Below, one piece after another: positions 1 to 8,033 of a stretch of 64,000 nt of DNA. A model generated the notes under the pieces. The model was not told the origin of the DNA. It did no database searches and saw only the letters and a list, made by a program, of their open reading frames with translations. Each line of letters begins with the position of its first letter. Position 1 is the first letter of the stretch. The position numbers and the translations under genes are program-made. The stretch is from Streptomyces phaeochromogenes (GTDB lineage Bacteria; Actinomycetota; Actinomycetes; Streptomycetales; Streptomycetaceae). The stretch is from assembly GCF_001418655.1 (NCBI RefSeq), contig NZ_LIQZ01000070.1, forward strand, positions 1 to 64,000, in the 5' to 3' direction.

Positions 1-1
1 G

Positions 2-238
2 GGCGGCGCCGCCCAGCAGATGGTCAACCAGGTCGTGCAGCAGGCCAAGGCCGCCGTCGAGCCCGTCATCGAGCGCAACCCCGACGTCTTCGACCACCTG
101 GCCACCGCCGGCTCCGAACTGCTCGCCGCCTACCGCTCCGCCGTCGAGGCGCAGGAGCGGCGCTGGACCACCCGTGACACCGCCCCGGGGCCCCGTGACG
201 AGGGCACCGGTCCCGGTGAACACATCGACCTCGACTGA
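2..238 (+). CDS. C-terminal fragment of a conserved Streptomyces protein upstream of glkA
   Basis: The reading frame is open from the window edge to a TGA at 236-238, so only the last 78 codons or so are present. The visible part is an alanine- and valine-rich helical segment followed by a polar acidic tail ending in IDLD. It lies 53 bp upstream of the glucokinase gene in the same orientation. In S. coelicolor the corresponding neighbour (SCO2127, from memory) has been linked to carbon catabolite effects. No motif in this fragment allows a functional call of its own. Confidence 0.75.
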   Translation, partial: GGAAQQMVNQVVQQAKAAVEPVIERNPDVFDHLATAGSELLAAYRSAVEAQERRWTTRDTAPGPRDEGTGPGEHIDLD

Positions 239-291
239 AGCCCCTCGGGTACGGTTGGCCGTAGCGGGGCTCGACCGAAACTGAGGGATTC

Positions 292-1245
292 ATGGGACTC
301 ACCATCGGCGTCGATATCGGCGGCACGAAGATCGCGGCCGGCGTGGTCGACGAGGAAGGCAACATCCTCTCGACCTTCAAGGTGCCGACTCCGACGACGC
401 CGCAGGCCATCGTGGACGCGATCGCCGCGGCCGTAGAGGGTGCCCGGGCGGGGCACGAGATCGTCGGCGTGGGCATCGGCGCCGCCGGATACGTCAACCG
501 CCAGCGCTCGACGGTCTACTTCGCCCCGAACATCGACTGGCGGCAGGAGCCCCTGAAGGACGAGGTGGAGGCCCGCGTGGGCCTGCCGGTCGTCGTCGAG
601 AACGACGCGAACGCGGCGGCGTGGGGCGAGTACAAGTTCGGCGCGGGCAAAGGCCACCGCAACGTCATCTGCATCACGCTGGGCACCGGCCTCGGCGGCG
701 GCATCATCATCGGCAACAAGCTGCGCCGCGGGCACTTCGGCGTGGCCGCCGAGTTCGGCCACATCAGGATGGTCCCCGACGGCCTGCTGTGCGGCTGCGG
801 CTCCCAGGGCTGCTGGGAGCAGTACGCGTCCGGTCGCGCCCTCGTCAGGTACGCGAAGCAGCGCGCCAACGCGACCCCCGAGAACGCGGAGATCCTGCTG
901 TCGCTCGGCGACGGCTCCCCCGACGGCATCGAGGGCAAGCACATCTCGATGGCCGCCCGCCAGGGTGACGCGGTGGCCGTCGACTCGTACCGCGAGCTGG
1001 CCCGCTGGGCCGGTGCCGGGCTGGCCGATCTGGCCTCGCTCTTCGACCCCTCCGCGTTCATCGTCGGCGGCGGTCTCTCGGACGAGGGCGAGCTGGTCCT
1101 CGACCCCATCCGCAAGTCCTACAAGCGCTGGCTCGTGGGCGGCAACTGGCGTCCCGTCGCCGACGTCATCGCCGCCCGACTGGGCAACGAGGCGGGGCTG
1201 GTGGGTGCGGCGGATCTGGCTCGGGAGCCCGATCCGATCATGTAG
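292..1245 (+). CDS. glkA: ROK-family glucokinase
   Basis: A 317-aa protein that phosphorylates glucose with ATP in the cytoplasm and, in Streptomyces, is also the known mediator of glucose repression. The N-terminal phosphate-binding motif GVDIGGTKIAAG is at residues 6-17. The ROK zinc-binding segment with CGCGSQGCW lies near residue 165, and the ENDANAAAWGEY sugar/catalytic segment is near residue 103. Length is typical of actinobacterial ROK glucokinases. The ATG at 292 follows a GAGGGA-type ribosome site. A hairpin directly after the stop suggests the transcript ends here. Confidence 0.97.
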   Translation: MGLTIGVDIGGTKIAAGVVDEEGNILSTFKVPTPTTPQAIVDAIAAAVEGARAGHEIVGVGIGAAGYVNRQRSTVYFAPNIDWRQEPLKDEVEARVGLPVVVENDANAAAWGEYKFGAGKGHRNVICITLGTGLGGGIIIGNKLRRGHFGVAAEFGHIRMVPDGLLCGCGSQGCWEQYASGRALVRYAKQRANATPENAEILLSLGDGSPDGIEGKHISMAARQGDAVAVDSYRELARWAGAGLADLASLFDPSAFIVGGGLSDEGELVLDPIRKSYKRWLVGGNWRPVADVIAARLGNEAGLVGAADLAREPDPIM

Positions 1246-1255
1246 TCGCGCTTCG

Positions 1256-1297
1256 ACCGCCCGCCGTTTCCCTCCGGGGCGGCGGGCGGTTCTGTTT
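1256..1297 (+). terminator. Intrinsic terminator after glkA
   Basis: An 11-bp perfect stem pairs 1256-1266 (ACCGCCCGCCG) with 1280-1290 and is followed by TCTGTTT. It begins 10 bp after the glkA stop. Confidence 0.8.
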
Positions 1298-1335
1298 GAG
1301 GGGTCGAGGGGCGTGGGGATCTGCGGGCCGGCGAG

Positions 1336-1447
1336 GGTTGGTCGCGCAGTTCCCCGCGCCCCTAAAAGATTGCGCAGTTCCCCGCGCCCCTGAAGAGGGG
1401 CGGTAGCCCCTGCTTTCAAGGGGCGCGGGGAACTGCGCGACCAGCCC
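1336..1447. repeat. REP-like Streptomyces intergenic palindrome
   Basis: A long inverted repeat pairs 1336-1363 with about 1420-1447; both arms carry GCGCAGTTCCCCGCGCCCCT or its complement. A third partial copy of the same motif sits at 1371-1391 inside the loop. This GCAGTTCCCCGCGCCCCT motif is a familiar dispersed intergenic element in Streptomyces chromosomes. It can fold into a very stable RNA or DNA cruciform and fills most of the glkA to endonuclease-like gene gap. Confidence 0.8.
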
Positions 1448-1507
1448 CCACCGGGCCCGCGGCGAATCTGACGACCCAGAACCGGCAGGGCATATATCTT
1501 GATCGAC

Positions 1508-2275
1508 ATGCCGACCAGCCCTTCCGCCAGTCCGCTACCGGCGTCCCGTACGGAATCCGACGGTTCGGCCGTCATCCGGGTCCTCAGCTACAACATCCGC
1601 TCCATGCGCGACGACACCGCCGCACTCGCCCGAGTGATCGGCGCCTGCGAACCTGACCTCGTCCTCGTCCAGGAAGCCCCCCGCTTCTTCCGGTGGCGCA
1701 AGAAACTGGCCCGCCTGGCCGCCGCGTCCGGCCAGGTGATCCTCTCCGGTGGTGGCACGGCCTCGGGCCCCGCACTCCTCTGCTCCCTGCGGGCGACGGT
1801 CGAACGCACCGAGGACGTACTGCTCCCGCTCACCCCAGGACTGCACAGACGCGGCTTCGCCACCGCGGTGGTCCGCTTCGGCGGCGCTGCGCGTCTCGGC
1901 GTACTGAGCTGCCACCTCTCCCTCCAGAAGGACGAGCGCCACGAGCAGGGCGGCATGCTCCTCGACCGCCTCGCCGCCCTGGGCGCTCCGCACGCCGTCG
2001 CGGGTGGCGACCTCAACGAACGACCGAACGGCCGCACCTTCAAACGCCTCGCCACAGAGCTCCGGGACGGCTGGGCGGTGGCCCCCTGGGGCGCGGAGTA
2101 CACCTCGACGCCCACGGACCCCCACCAGCGCATCGACGCGCTCTTCGCCACGGAGGGCGTGGAGGTCCTGGGCTGCGGGGTACCGATCGGCCACCCCGGA
2201 GTGACGGAGGCAGATCTGAGGGCCGCCACGGACCACCTGCCGGTCCTGGCGGCCCTCAGGGTGCCCGCCTCCTAG
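1508..2275 (+). CDS. Endonuclease/exonuclease/phosphatase-fold protein
   Basis: A 255-aa protein of the DNase I-like metal-dependent phosphodiesterase superfamily. Seen motifs are LSYNIRSMRDD (N-terminal Asn), LVQEAPR (catalytic Glu), GDLNERPNG and a C-terminal ATDHLPVLA (the Asp-His pair). The substrate cannot be told; DNA, phosphoinositide and sphingolipid enzymes share this fold. The start chosen is the ATG at 1508. An in-frame TTG lies at 1499, no good ribosome site is visible, and TATCTT at 1495-1500 could be a -10 box giving a nearly leaderless mRNA. No signal peptide is seen. Confidence 0.85.
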   Translation: MPTSPSASPLPASRTESDGSAVIRVLSYNIRSMRDDTAALARVIGACEPDLVLVQEAPRFFRWRKKLARLAAASGQVILSGGGTASGPALLCSLRATVERTEDVLLPLTPGLHRRGFATAVVRFGGAARLGVLSCHLSLQKDERHEQGGMLLDRLAALGAPHAVAGGDLNERPNGRTFKRLATELRDGWAVAPWGAEYTSTPTDPHQRIDALFATEGVEVLGCGVPIGHPGVTEADLRAATDHLPVLAALRVPAS

Positions 2276-2284
2276 CCGGTACGC

Positions 2285-3256
2285 CTAGGGCCGCTGCCTG
2301 GCCCGGTCGGTGACCGCCCAGCCGTCGAGGTACGTGAGCTGGGTGTAGGACTTCATGTCCGTGCCGTCACCCGAGGTACGACTGTCGCGGAAGCCGAGGA
2401 ACTCGTACGACTCCGGGTCGAAGATGAACGTGCTGCCGATGGTGCCCGGACCGGAGAGCGAGATCCCGATGCCCGCCCGGCCCTTGGCGTCGGTGAGCCC
2501 CGGGGTCACCTTCACGCCGGGCACCCTGCTGAGTGCTTCGTAGGCAGCCGCCCTGAGACCCTCGGGCATCACGGGGACGCGGTAGAGAAGTCCGGCGAGG
2601 CTGAACCCCACCATCTGCCACTCGTCCTCCGTGACGGGCTTCGAGTAGTTCGGCGTCTTGTCGAACGGGTTGCGCATCGCCTTGAGCAGCTTGTCCGGCT
2701 CGGTCGGCAGCTTTTCGAGCCGGGTCCAGTCCTGCGTCGGCCAGATGGACTCGTTCGCCTTCGGAGGATCGGCCCACCAGCCCTTGCCGACCTCCATCAC
2801 CCAGGACCGCTGGGAGTCGTCCACCGACCGCCAGTTCTCGTCGACGTACGTCTTGGTGGTGCCCGATTTCAGGTTCGTCTCCTTGACGATCTCCTTCGTG
2901 TAGATGAACTGGTCGTCCCGTGGCGCGACCGGCTCCTCGTGCTTCCGCTGGTATGCGGCGGCGCCGTACAGCACCGTCCGCGCGCTCACGTTCCGCAGGG
3001 CGGGGGAGCTGTCGTTCGGCGGTGTCGCCGTGTGCCCCGTACCGCCGTCGTCGCGGACCGCGACCAGGACCGTGGCGGCGACCGCGGCCGTGACCGCGCC
3101 CGTCAGGGCGATGCGCAGGGCAGGACGCCGACGGCGCACGGCGGGAGCCGGGTCGCGCATCGCGGTGAGCAGGCGCGTGCGCGCCCGCTGCCGGGTCGCG
3201 TCGTCGAGCGGGGGCGCCCCCGCGTCCCAGCCGCTCAGTTCGTCGAGTTCACGCAT
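2285..3256 (-). CDS. CU044_5270-type membrane protein, sigma factor partner
   Basis: A 323-aa protein with a basic N-terminal cytoplasmic segment of about 60 residues, one transmembrane helix (LRIALTGAVTAAVAATVLVAV) and a large extracytoplasmic domain. Its start (ATG at 3256) overlaps the end of the ECF sigma factor gene by 8 bp, so the two are translationally coupled. Such proteins are commonly encoded right after ECF sigma factors in Streptomyces. A role as an anti-sigma factor or sigma-controlled sensor is inferred from context, since no zinc-type anti-sigma motif is visible. The longer reading frame up to 3361 lies inside the sigma gene and was not used. Confidence 0.85.
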   Translation of the reverse strand: MRELDELSGWDAGAPPLDDATRQRARTRLLTAMRDPAPAVRRRRPALRIALTGAVTAAVAATVLVAVRDDGGTGHTATPPNDSSPALRNVSARTVLYGAAAYQRKHEEPVAPRDDQFIYTKEIVKETNLKSGTTKTYVDENWRSVDDSQRSWVMEVGKGWWADPPKANESIWPTQDWTRLEKLPTEPDKLLKAMRNPFDKTPNYSKPVTEDEWQMVGFSLAGLLYRVPVMPEGLRAAAYEALSRVPGVKVTPGLTDAKGRAGIGISLSGPGTIGSTFIFDPESYEFLGFRDSRTSGDGTDMKSYTQLTYLDGWAVTDRARQRP

Positions 3257-3869
3257 GGGCGTCTGCCTCCCGGAAAGCTGTCGGATCGGATCCGCCCAGT
3301 GCTTCGCGCAGCCTGCCGCGCGCCCGGTGCAGCCGGGATCTGACGGTGCCGACGGGCACACCGAGGGCTCGGGCCACTTCCTCGTAGTCGAGGCCGGCCC
3401 AGGCCACCAGCAGCACCACGTCGCGATGCCGGGCGGAGAGCCCGGACAGCGCGGCCGCCAGTTCCCGGCGCACCCCTGTGGCGCCGGCCCTGGCGACCGC
3501 GCGATCCGCCACGGCTTCCTCGTGCTCGACGGGAAGCGGAAGCCGCGAGAGCGCCTTGAAACGGCGCGCCTCGGCTCGTCGATGTCGGCTCGCGAGGTTC
3601 GTCGCGATGCCGAACAGCCACGGGCGGGCGTCGGCCCGCTCCAGGTCGTACGTGTGGCGCCGCTGGAAGGCCGTCGTGAACGTCTCCGCCATCAGGTCCT
3701 CCGCCGCCTCGGGACCGAGCCGCCGGGCCACGTAGCGGTGCACGGTGTCGGCGTGACGGTCGAAGAGCACGGCGAACAGCTCGGGCTCGTCCCGAGACCG
3801 TTCGATCACACGGGCGTCGCTTTCCTCGCGCCTCTCCTCGCGCGTGAGGACGCCCGGTCCGACGGTCAT
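3249..3869 (-). CDS. ECF-type RNA polymerase sigma factor
   Basis: A 206-aa sigma-70 family protein. Region 2 is visible as LFDRHADTVHRYVARRLG and AEDLMAETFTTAFQRRHTYD, followed by RPWLFGIATNLASRHRR. Region 4 carries LSARHRDVVLLVAWAGLDYEEVARALGVP and the recognition helix VGTVRSRLHRAR. The ATG at 3869 has an AAGGAG ribosome site 6 bp upstream; an in-frame extension to 3962 lacks one. It forms an operon with the downstream membrane protein, a classic arrangement for signal-responsive transcription. The signal is unknown. Confidence 0.93.
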   Translation of the reverse strand: MTVGPGVLTREERREESDARVIERSRDEPELFAVLFDRHADTVHRYVARRLGPEAAEDLMAETFTTAFQRRHTYDLERADARPWLFGIATNLASRHRRAEARRFKALSRLPLPVEHEEAVADRAVARAGATGVRRELAAALSGLSARHRDVVLLVAWAGLDYEEVARALGVPVGTVRSRLHRARGRLREALGGSDPTAFREADAHA

Positions 3870-3995
3870 CGGGGCTCCTTTCGTTCGACTGAACGCCTCG
3901 AAGGCTTGGGCTTGTTCGGGTTGTCCACCCCTACTTCGCCGATCGGCGGGATCGAGTTCCATCGAGGGTTCCGCCTTGGGGCCGCACCCACGCGA

Positions 3996-4027
3996 AAGCC
4001 CGCCCGGGAGTTTCTCCGGGCGGGCTT
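3996..4027 (-). terminator. Hairpin terminator after the acidic membrane protein
   Basis: A 12-bp perfect stem pairs 3996-4007 with 4016-4027 around an 8-nt loop. It lies between the stop of the gene at 4050 and the sigma factor gene, separating two leftward transcription units. Confidence 0.8.
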
Positions 4028-4049
4028 CCGTACGTACCTGTGCGCGGCG

Positions 4050-4718
4050 TCAGACCACCGCGCCGCGCCCCGGGTCGTCCTCGTCCTCGTCGTCGCTGCG
4101 CATGCGGCCGACCAGCGTGGCGAAGCCGCCGAGGAAGCCGCCGATGCCGATGGTGGCGAGCCACCACGTCATGTTCCAGCCGAGCAGGACGGCGAGGAGG
4201 AGCAGGAGCGGGCCGCCGATCACGGCCAGCCAGGCGAACCTGGCCGTCGCGTCCGTGGCGGGCAGCGGGGGCGGCTCGGGCGGCACGAAGTGGCCCTCGT
4301 CGTCCTCGTCGAGGTCCTCCTCGGCCGGTTCGGGCATCGAGTAGTCGCGTGGGCCGGAGACACCGGGCGCGAACGCGACGGAGCTGCCGAGCGGCTTCTC
4401 GGTCTCGGCGGAGGACTCGTCCTCCGCCGCCGGCTCGGTGGCCTCGGTGGTGTCCGTCGACCCCTTCGCGTCCTTGGAGCCCTTGGTGCTTCTGGCGCTC
4501 TTCGTGTCGGTGTCGCCCGAGTCGTTCGTCTCGGGCTCCAGGAGCGCCAGGTCCTCGATCGACTTGAAGGGCTTGGCGCCGGGCGGGTCCGGCGGCTCGT
4601 CGCCGTACCCCGCGACGATCGCCTCCCACGCCGCGGCCTCGTCGAACGACGGGCCCTGTTCCTCGCCGGAGGGCGCGTCCTTCTCCTCGGGTTCGCGGTC
4701 CGCGTCGTGCTCAGCCAC
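4050..4718 (-). CDS. Acidic low-complexity protein with C-terminal membrane hairpin
   Basis: A 222-aa protein I do not assign to a function. Residues 1-150 are highly charged and rich in Glu, Asp, Ser, Thr and Pro, with a run of Lys/Ser/Thr near the middle. Two hydrophobic helices follow (AWLAVIGGPLLLLLAVLLGW and WWLATIGIGGFLGGFATLVG), and the tail is acidic (DDEDEDD). The GTG start overlaps the preceding esterase gene by 8 bp, so the two are translationally coupled. A role at the membrane beside the esterase is an inference. Confidence 0.8.
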   Translation of the reverse strand: MAEHDADREPEEKDAPSGEEQGPSFDEAAAWEAIVAGYGDEPPDPPGAKPFKSIEDLALLEPETNDSGDTDTKSARSTKGSKDAKGSTDTTEATEPAAEDESSAETEKPLGSSVAFAPGVSGPRDYSMPEPAEEDLDEDDEGHFVPPEPPPLPATDATARFAWLAVIGGPLLLLLAVLLGWNMTWWLATIGIGGFLGGFATLVGRMRSDDEDEDDPGRGAVV

Positions 4719-5538
4719 CAGTGGCCGTCCCTTCCTGCTGACCCGCCTGGCCCGCGCCGGTCTCCTTGCCGGCGCCGGGTGCGAGCCGGGAGACGAAGGC
4801 GAAGCTCTCCTCGAAGATCCGGTCCGCGTCGTGGTCCAACGTCGCGACGTGGTAGCTCTGTTCCAGGAGTATCTCCGTGACATCCACGGACGACACCCGG
4901 CTGAGGATGCGGGCCGAGTCGGCGGGCGGCACGACATGGTCCTGCGGGCTGTGCAGGAGCAGCATCGGCTGGGTCACCTGCGGCAGCTCGCCGTCGACCA
5001 GCCGGAAGAAGTTCCGCAACGAGTGCGCCGCGTGCAGGGGCACCTTGTCGTAGCCGACCTCGATGCCGCCCTCCTTGGCGATGTCGCTGGTCAGCCCCTT
5101 CGTCGTACGGACGAGATGGCGGAGTACCGGAAGGGCGTACGCGGCCAGGCCGTGCACCTTGTTCGCCGGGTTGACGACCACGATGCCGCTGATCTCGTCG
5201 CCGTGCTTGGCGGCGAGCCGCAGGGTGAGGGCGCCGCCCATGGAGAGGCCGAAGACGAAGACCTGGGAGCAGCGCTCGCGCAGGGCGCGCAGCTCACGGT
5301 CCACCTCCGCGTACCAGTCCTGCCAGCCGGTGACCTGCATGTCCTCCCAGCGCGTGCCGTGCCCGGGCAGCAGCGGCAGCGCGACGGTCAGACCGCGCTC
5401 GGCGAGATACTCCGCCCAGGGGCGCAGCGACTGCGGAGAACCGGTGAACCCGTGGCAGAGAAGGACCCCGACCTCTCCGCCCTCGTGGCGGAACGGCTCG
5501 GCTCCAGGAAGGACCGGCACCTTCGGTCTCCTGTTCAT
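4711..5538 (-). CDS. Alpha/beta-hydrolase, carboxylesterase/lipase type
   Basis: A protein of about 275 aa of the Est30-like carboxylesterase family. The oxyanion segment LLCHGFTGSPQSL, the nucleophile elbow VFGLSMGGAL (Ser), the Asp in SPQDHVV and a late His in QSYHVATLDHD form the catalytic set. It probably cleaves short-chain or monoacyl esters in the cytoplasm; the natural substrate is unknown. Start choice is uncertain. ATGs at 5538, 5556, 5568 and 5604 are all in frame, and the last three arise from three copies of an 11-bp repeat. I chose 5538 because the conserved domain begins soon after. Confidence 0.88.
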   Translation of the reverse strand: MNRRPKVPVLPGAEPFRHEGGEVGVLLCHGFTGSPQSLRPWAEYLAERGLTVALPLLPGHGTRWEDMQVTGWQDWYAEVDRELRALRERCSQVFVFGLSMGGALTLRLAAKHGDEISGIVVVNPANKVHGLAAYALPVLRHLVRTTKGLTSDIAKEGGIEVGYDKVPLHAAHSLRNFFRLVDGELPQVTQPMLLLHSPQDHVVPPADSARILSRVSSVDVTEILLEQSYHVATLDHDADRIFEESFAFVSRLAPGAGKETGAGQAGQQEGTATGG

Positions 5539-5662
5539 TGAAGAGGGACGACTCATGGGACGACTCATGGAAGAAGGACGCTCTGCGAAGTAAGGACGAC
5601 TCATGAAGAGGGACGGCTGTTCATCGAGAACTGTTCATTCGGGAGAACGGTTCCCTGTTCAT
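5531..5662. repeat. Clustered short repeats upstream of the esterase gene
   Basis: GGACGACTCAT occurs at 5546-5556, 5558-5568 and 5594-5604. CTGTTCAT occurs at 5531-5538, 5617-5624, 5631-5638 and 5655-5662. They occupy the divergent space between the esterase and the acyltransferase genes; the rest of that space to 5802 holds a TTGACA hexamer at 5752-5757 without a well-spaced -10. Confidence 0.6.
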
Positions 5663-5802
5663 TCCGGGGCGACGCGACGACCACCCCGAAGCTTCGAGGC
5701 GTACTTCACCGTACGCGACCGCACTGACACGGACCAGGGCCGTCGGGCCCTTTGACAGTGCTCCGGGTTAGGGTCTGACCGACAGACACAGGAGGCACTC
5801 GC

Positions 5803-6675
5803 TTGATCTACGGCGCAATGAAGTTTTCCATCGGAGGGCCCCTGAAGCTCGCTTTCAGGCCCTGGGTGGAAGGCCTCGAGAACATTCCCGCCGAGGGCCC
5901 GGCCATCCTGGCGAGCAATCACCTGTCGTTCTCGGACTCGTTCTTCCTGCCCGCGGTCCTGGACCGCAAGGTGACGTTCATCGCGAAGGCCGAGTACTTC
6001 ACGACCCCCGGCGTCAAGGGCCGGATGACGGCCGCCTTCTTCAAGGGCGTCGGCCAGCTGCCGGTGGACCGCTCCGGAGGGCGCGGCGCGGGCGAGGCGG
6101 CGATCAAGAGCGGCGTGGACGTCATCGAGCGCGGCGAGCTGTTCGGCATCTATCCCGAGGGCACGCGGTCGCCCGACGGCCGCCTCTACCGGGGCAAGCC
6201 CGGCGGCCTCGCGCGCGTGGCGCTCGCCACCGGCGCTCCCGTCATCCCGGTCGCCATGATCGACACCGAGAAGATCCAGCCGCCCGGCAAGGTGATGCCC
6301 AAGCTGATGCGCCCGGGCATCCGCATCGGCAGGCCGCTGGACTTCAGCCGGTACAACGGCATGGAGCACGACCGGTTCGTCCTGCGCGCCGTGACCGACG
6401 AGGTCATGTACGAGATCATGAAGCTCTCCGGGCAGGAGTACGTCGACATCTACGCGACGGCCGCCAAACGGCAGATCGCGGACGAGGCGAAGGCGCAGAA
6501 GCAGGCGCTCAAGGAAGCCCAGAAGGAAGCGGACCAGGCCCTGAAGGAAGCGGAACAGGCCGAGAAGGAAGCCGAGAAGCAGGCTCAGAAGGAAGCCCAG
6601 AAGGAAGCGCTGAAGGAAGCCGAGCAGGCGGAGCAGCAGACCGAGAAGGACGAGAAGGAACGGTCCGACTCCTAG
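5803..6675 (+). CDS. 1-acyl-glycerol-3-phosphate acyltransferase-like protein (PlsC family)
   Basis: A 290-aa acyltransferase that would acylate a lysophospholipid at the inner membrane face. The HX4D motif appears as NHLSFSDS near residue 46, and the substrate motif as YPEGTRSPDGRLYRG near residue 118. The GAPVIPVAMI block follows. The last 65 residues are a repetitive Lys/Glu/Ala/Gln coiled coil built on KEAxKEA units, unusual for the enzyme core and perhaps a membrane- or partner-binding tail. The start is TTG at 5803, supported by GGAGG at 5791-5795; the next ATG is at 5818. Confidence 0.9.
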   Translation: MIYGAMKFSIGGPLKLAFRPWVEGLENIPAEGPAILASNHLSFSDSFFLPAVLDRKVTFIAKAEYFTTPGVKGRMTAAFFKGVGQLPVDRSGGRGAGEAAIKSGVDVIERGELFGIYPEGTRSPDGRLYRGKPGGLARVALATGAPVIPVAMIDTEKIQPPGKVMPKLMRPGIRIGRPLDFSRYNGMEHDRFVLRAVTDEVMYEIMKLSGQEYVDIYATAAKRQIADEAKAQKQALKEAQKEADQALKEAEQAEKEAEKQAQKEAQKEALKEAEQAEQQTEKDEKERSDS

Positions 6676-6708
6676 ACGCGGCCGTCGGGGGATGGGGTAG
6701 TGGGGGAC

Positions 6709-7959
6709 ATGGCCAAGCGCGAGAGAGTCATGAGAATGTCGGTCGAGCAGCCGCTGTGGCGTGCGCTGACCGGATACCGCGTCCTGACGATGTTCTACGC
6801 GATCGGCCTCTTCGCCACCCACTACAGCAGCTTCGTCCGTCCCGAAGTGGCCATCGGCTACTACGTGGTGCTCATCGCGTGGACCTTCGGGACCCTGCCC
6901 AGGGTGGCCAACGCGGCCAGCTGCACCAAGCGCTTCCTCGCCGCCGACCTGACCATCGCGCTCACCGGCATCCTCCTCACGCCGGTCGCGGACGCCCACG
7001 ACCGGATCGTGGACGGCGGCCCGACCCTCCCGTCGATATGGACCGCGGGTTCCGTGCTGGCGTTCGCGATCAAGGGCGGCTGGCGCTGGGCGGCCTTCGC
7101 CTCGGCGCTCGTCGGCGTCGCCAACGTCGTCCAGCGCGGCGCGCTCAGCCAGGACACCCTCCACAACGTGCTGCTCGTCTGGGTCGCCTCCATCGCCATC
7201 GGATACGTCGTCGAGGTGGCCCGCGCCTCCGAGCGCACCCTCGCCCGCGCCCTGGAGATCGAGGCCGCCACGCGCGAGCGGGAGCGGCTCGCCCGCGACA
7301 TCCACGACGGTGTCCTCCAGGTGCTGGCCATGGTGCAGCGGCGCGGTGCCACGCTCGGCGGAGAGGCCGCGGAACTGGGCCGCCTCGCGGGCGAGCAGGA
7401 GGTCGCGCTGCGCACACTGGTCTCGGGCGGGCTCGTACCGGTCTCACGCGTGTCCGAGGACGAGGCCGAGGGCGCCCTGGTGCGCGCGGTGGACGAGCCG
7501 GACCCGGACGACGGCGGCCCCTGCGACCTGCGCTCGCTGCTCGCCCCGTACGCCACCGCGAAGGTGACCTTCTCCGCGCCGGGCACGCCGGTGCCGCTCG
7601 ACCCGGCCGCCGCGAAGGAGCTGGCCGCCGCCGTCGGCGCCGCCCTGGACAACGTCCAGCGGCACGTGGGCGCGGACGCCCGCGCGTGGATCCTCGTCGA
7701 GGACGAGCCGGACGAGGTGATCGTGACCGTACGCGACGACGGTCCCGGCATCCCCGAGGGCCGGCTCGTCCAGGCCGAGGGGGAGGGCCGCCTCGGCGTG
7801 GCCCTGTCGATCCGCGGACGGCTGCGCGAGATCGGGGGCACGGCCGAGCTGATCTCGGTGCCGGGCCAGGGCACGGAGGTCGAACTGAAGGTCCCGAAGA
7901 CGGACGTGACGAACGTGAAGGACCCGAAGGGTCCACGGGGGAAGGCGGAACAGCGATGA
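6709..7959 (+). CDS. macS: MacS-family sensor histidine kinase
   Basis: A 416-aa membrane sensor kinase. The N-terminal half holds about five hydrophobic helices (for example AIGYYVVLIAWTFGTLP and LLVWVASIAIGYVV). The dimerisation helix has the phospho-acceptor His in ERLARDIHDGVLQV, near residue 199. The N box DNVQRHVG and the G box VRDDGPGIPEGRL mark the ATP-binding domain. Its partner is the downstream LuxR-type regulator. In S. coelicolor the MacRS pair is known to influence morphology and actinorhodin production. ATG 6709 follows GGGGGA; GTG 6700 is an alternative. Confidence 0.93.
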   Translation: MAKRERVMRMSVEQPLWRALTGYRVLTMFYAIGLFATHYSSFVRPEVAIGYYVVLIAWTFGTLPRVANAASCTKRFLAADLTIALTGILLTPVADAHDRIVDGGPTLPSIWTAGSVLAFAIKGGWRWAAFASALVGVANVVQRGALSQDTLHNVLLVWVASIAIGYVVEVARASERTLARALEIEAATRERERLARDIHDGVLQVLAMVQRRGATLGGEAAELGRLAGEQEVALRTLVSGGLVPVSRVSEDEAEGALVRAVDEPDPDDGGPCDLRSLLAPYATAKVTFSAPGTPVPLDPAAAKELAAAVGAALDNVQRHVGADARAWILVEDEPDEVIVTVRDDGPGIPEGRLVQAEGEGRLGVALSIRGRLREIGGTAELISVPGQGTEVELKVPKTDVTNVKDPKGPRGKAEQR

Positions 7960-8033
7960 CGAGGGCGACGAGGACCACGGGAAAGCCGGCGGGGAAGGCC
8001 ACGGAGGCCATGGCGAAGGCGGGACGGCGATGA
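7956..8033 (+). CDS. Possible 25-codon coupled ORF between macS and macR
   Basis: An ATG at 7956 overlaps the macS stop (ATGA), and its TGA at 8031-8033 overlaps the macR ATG (ATGA again). The 25-residue product is Lys/Arg/Thr/Ala rich, starting MTRATRTTGK and ending AKAGRR. Third-position G+C is about 88 %, like real genes here. It may be a translated linker that passes ribosomes from macS to macR, a functional small basic peptide, or chance. No homologue is known to me. Confidence 0.3.
   Translation: MTRATRTTGKPAGKATEAMAKAGRR

Noticed and set aside
130..1575. 481-codon open frame opposite glkA
   Set aside because: It is the reverse shadow of glkA and neighbours, typical of G+C-rich DNA; it has no start signal or recognisable domain.
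3932..3960. ECF-type autoregulated promoter (GGAACT-17-GAAGTA) before the sigma gene
   Set aside because: The -35 is ECF-like but the -10 does not fit a known ECF motif, so it was not called.
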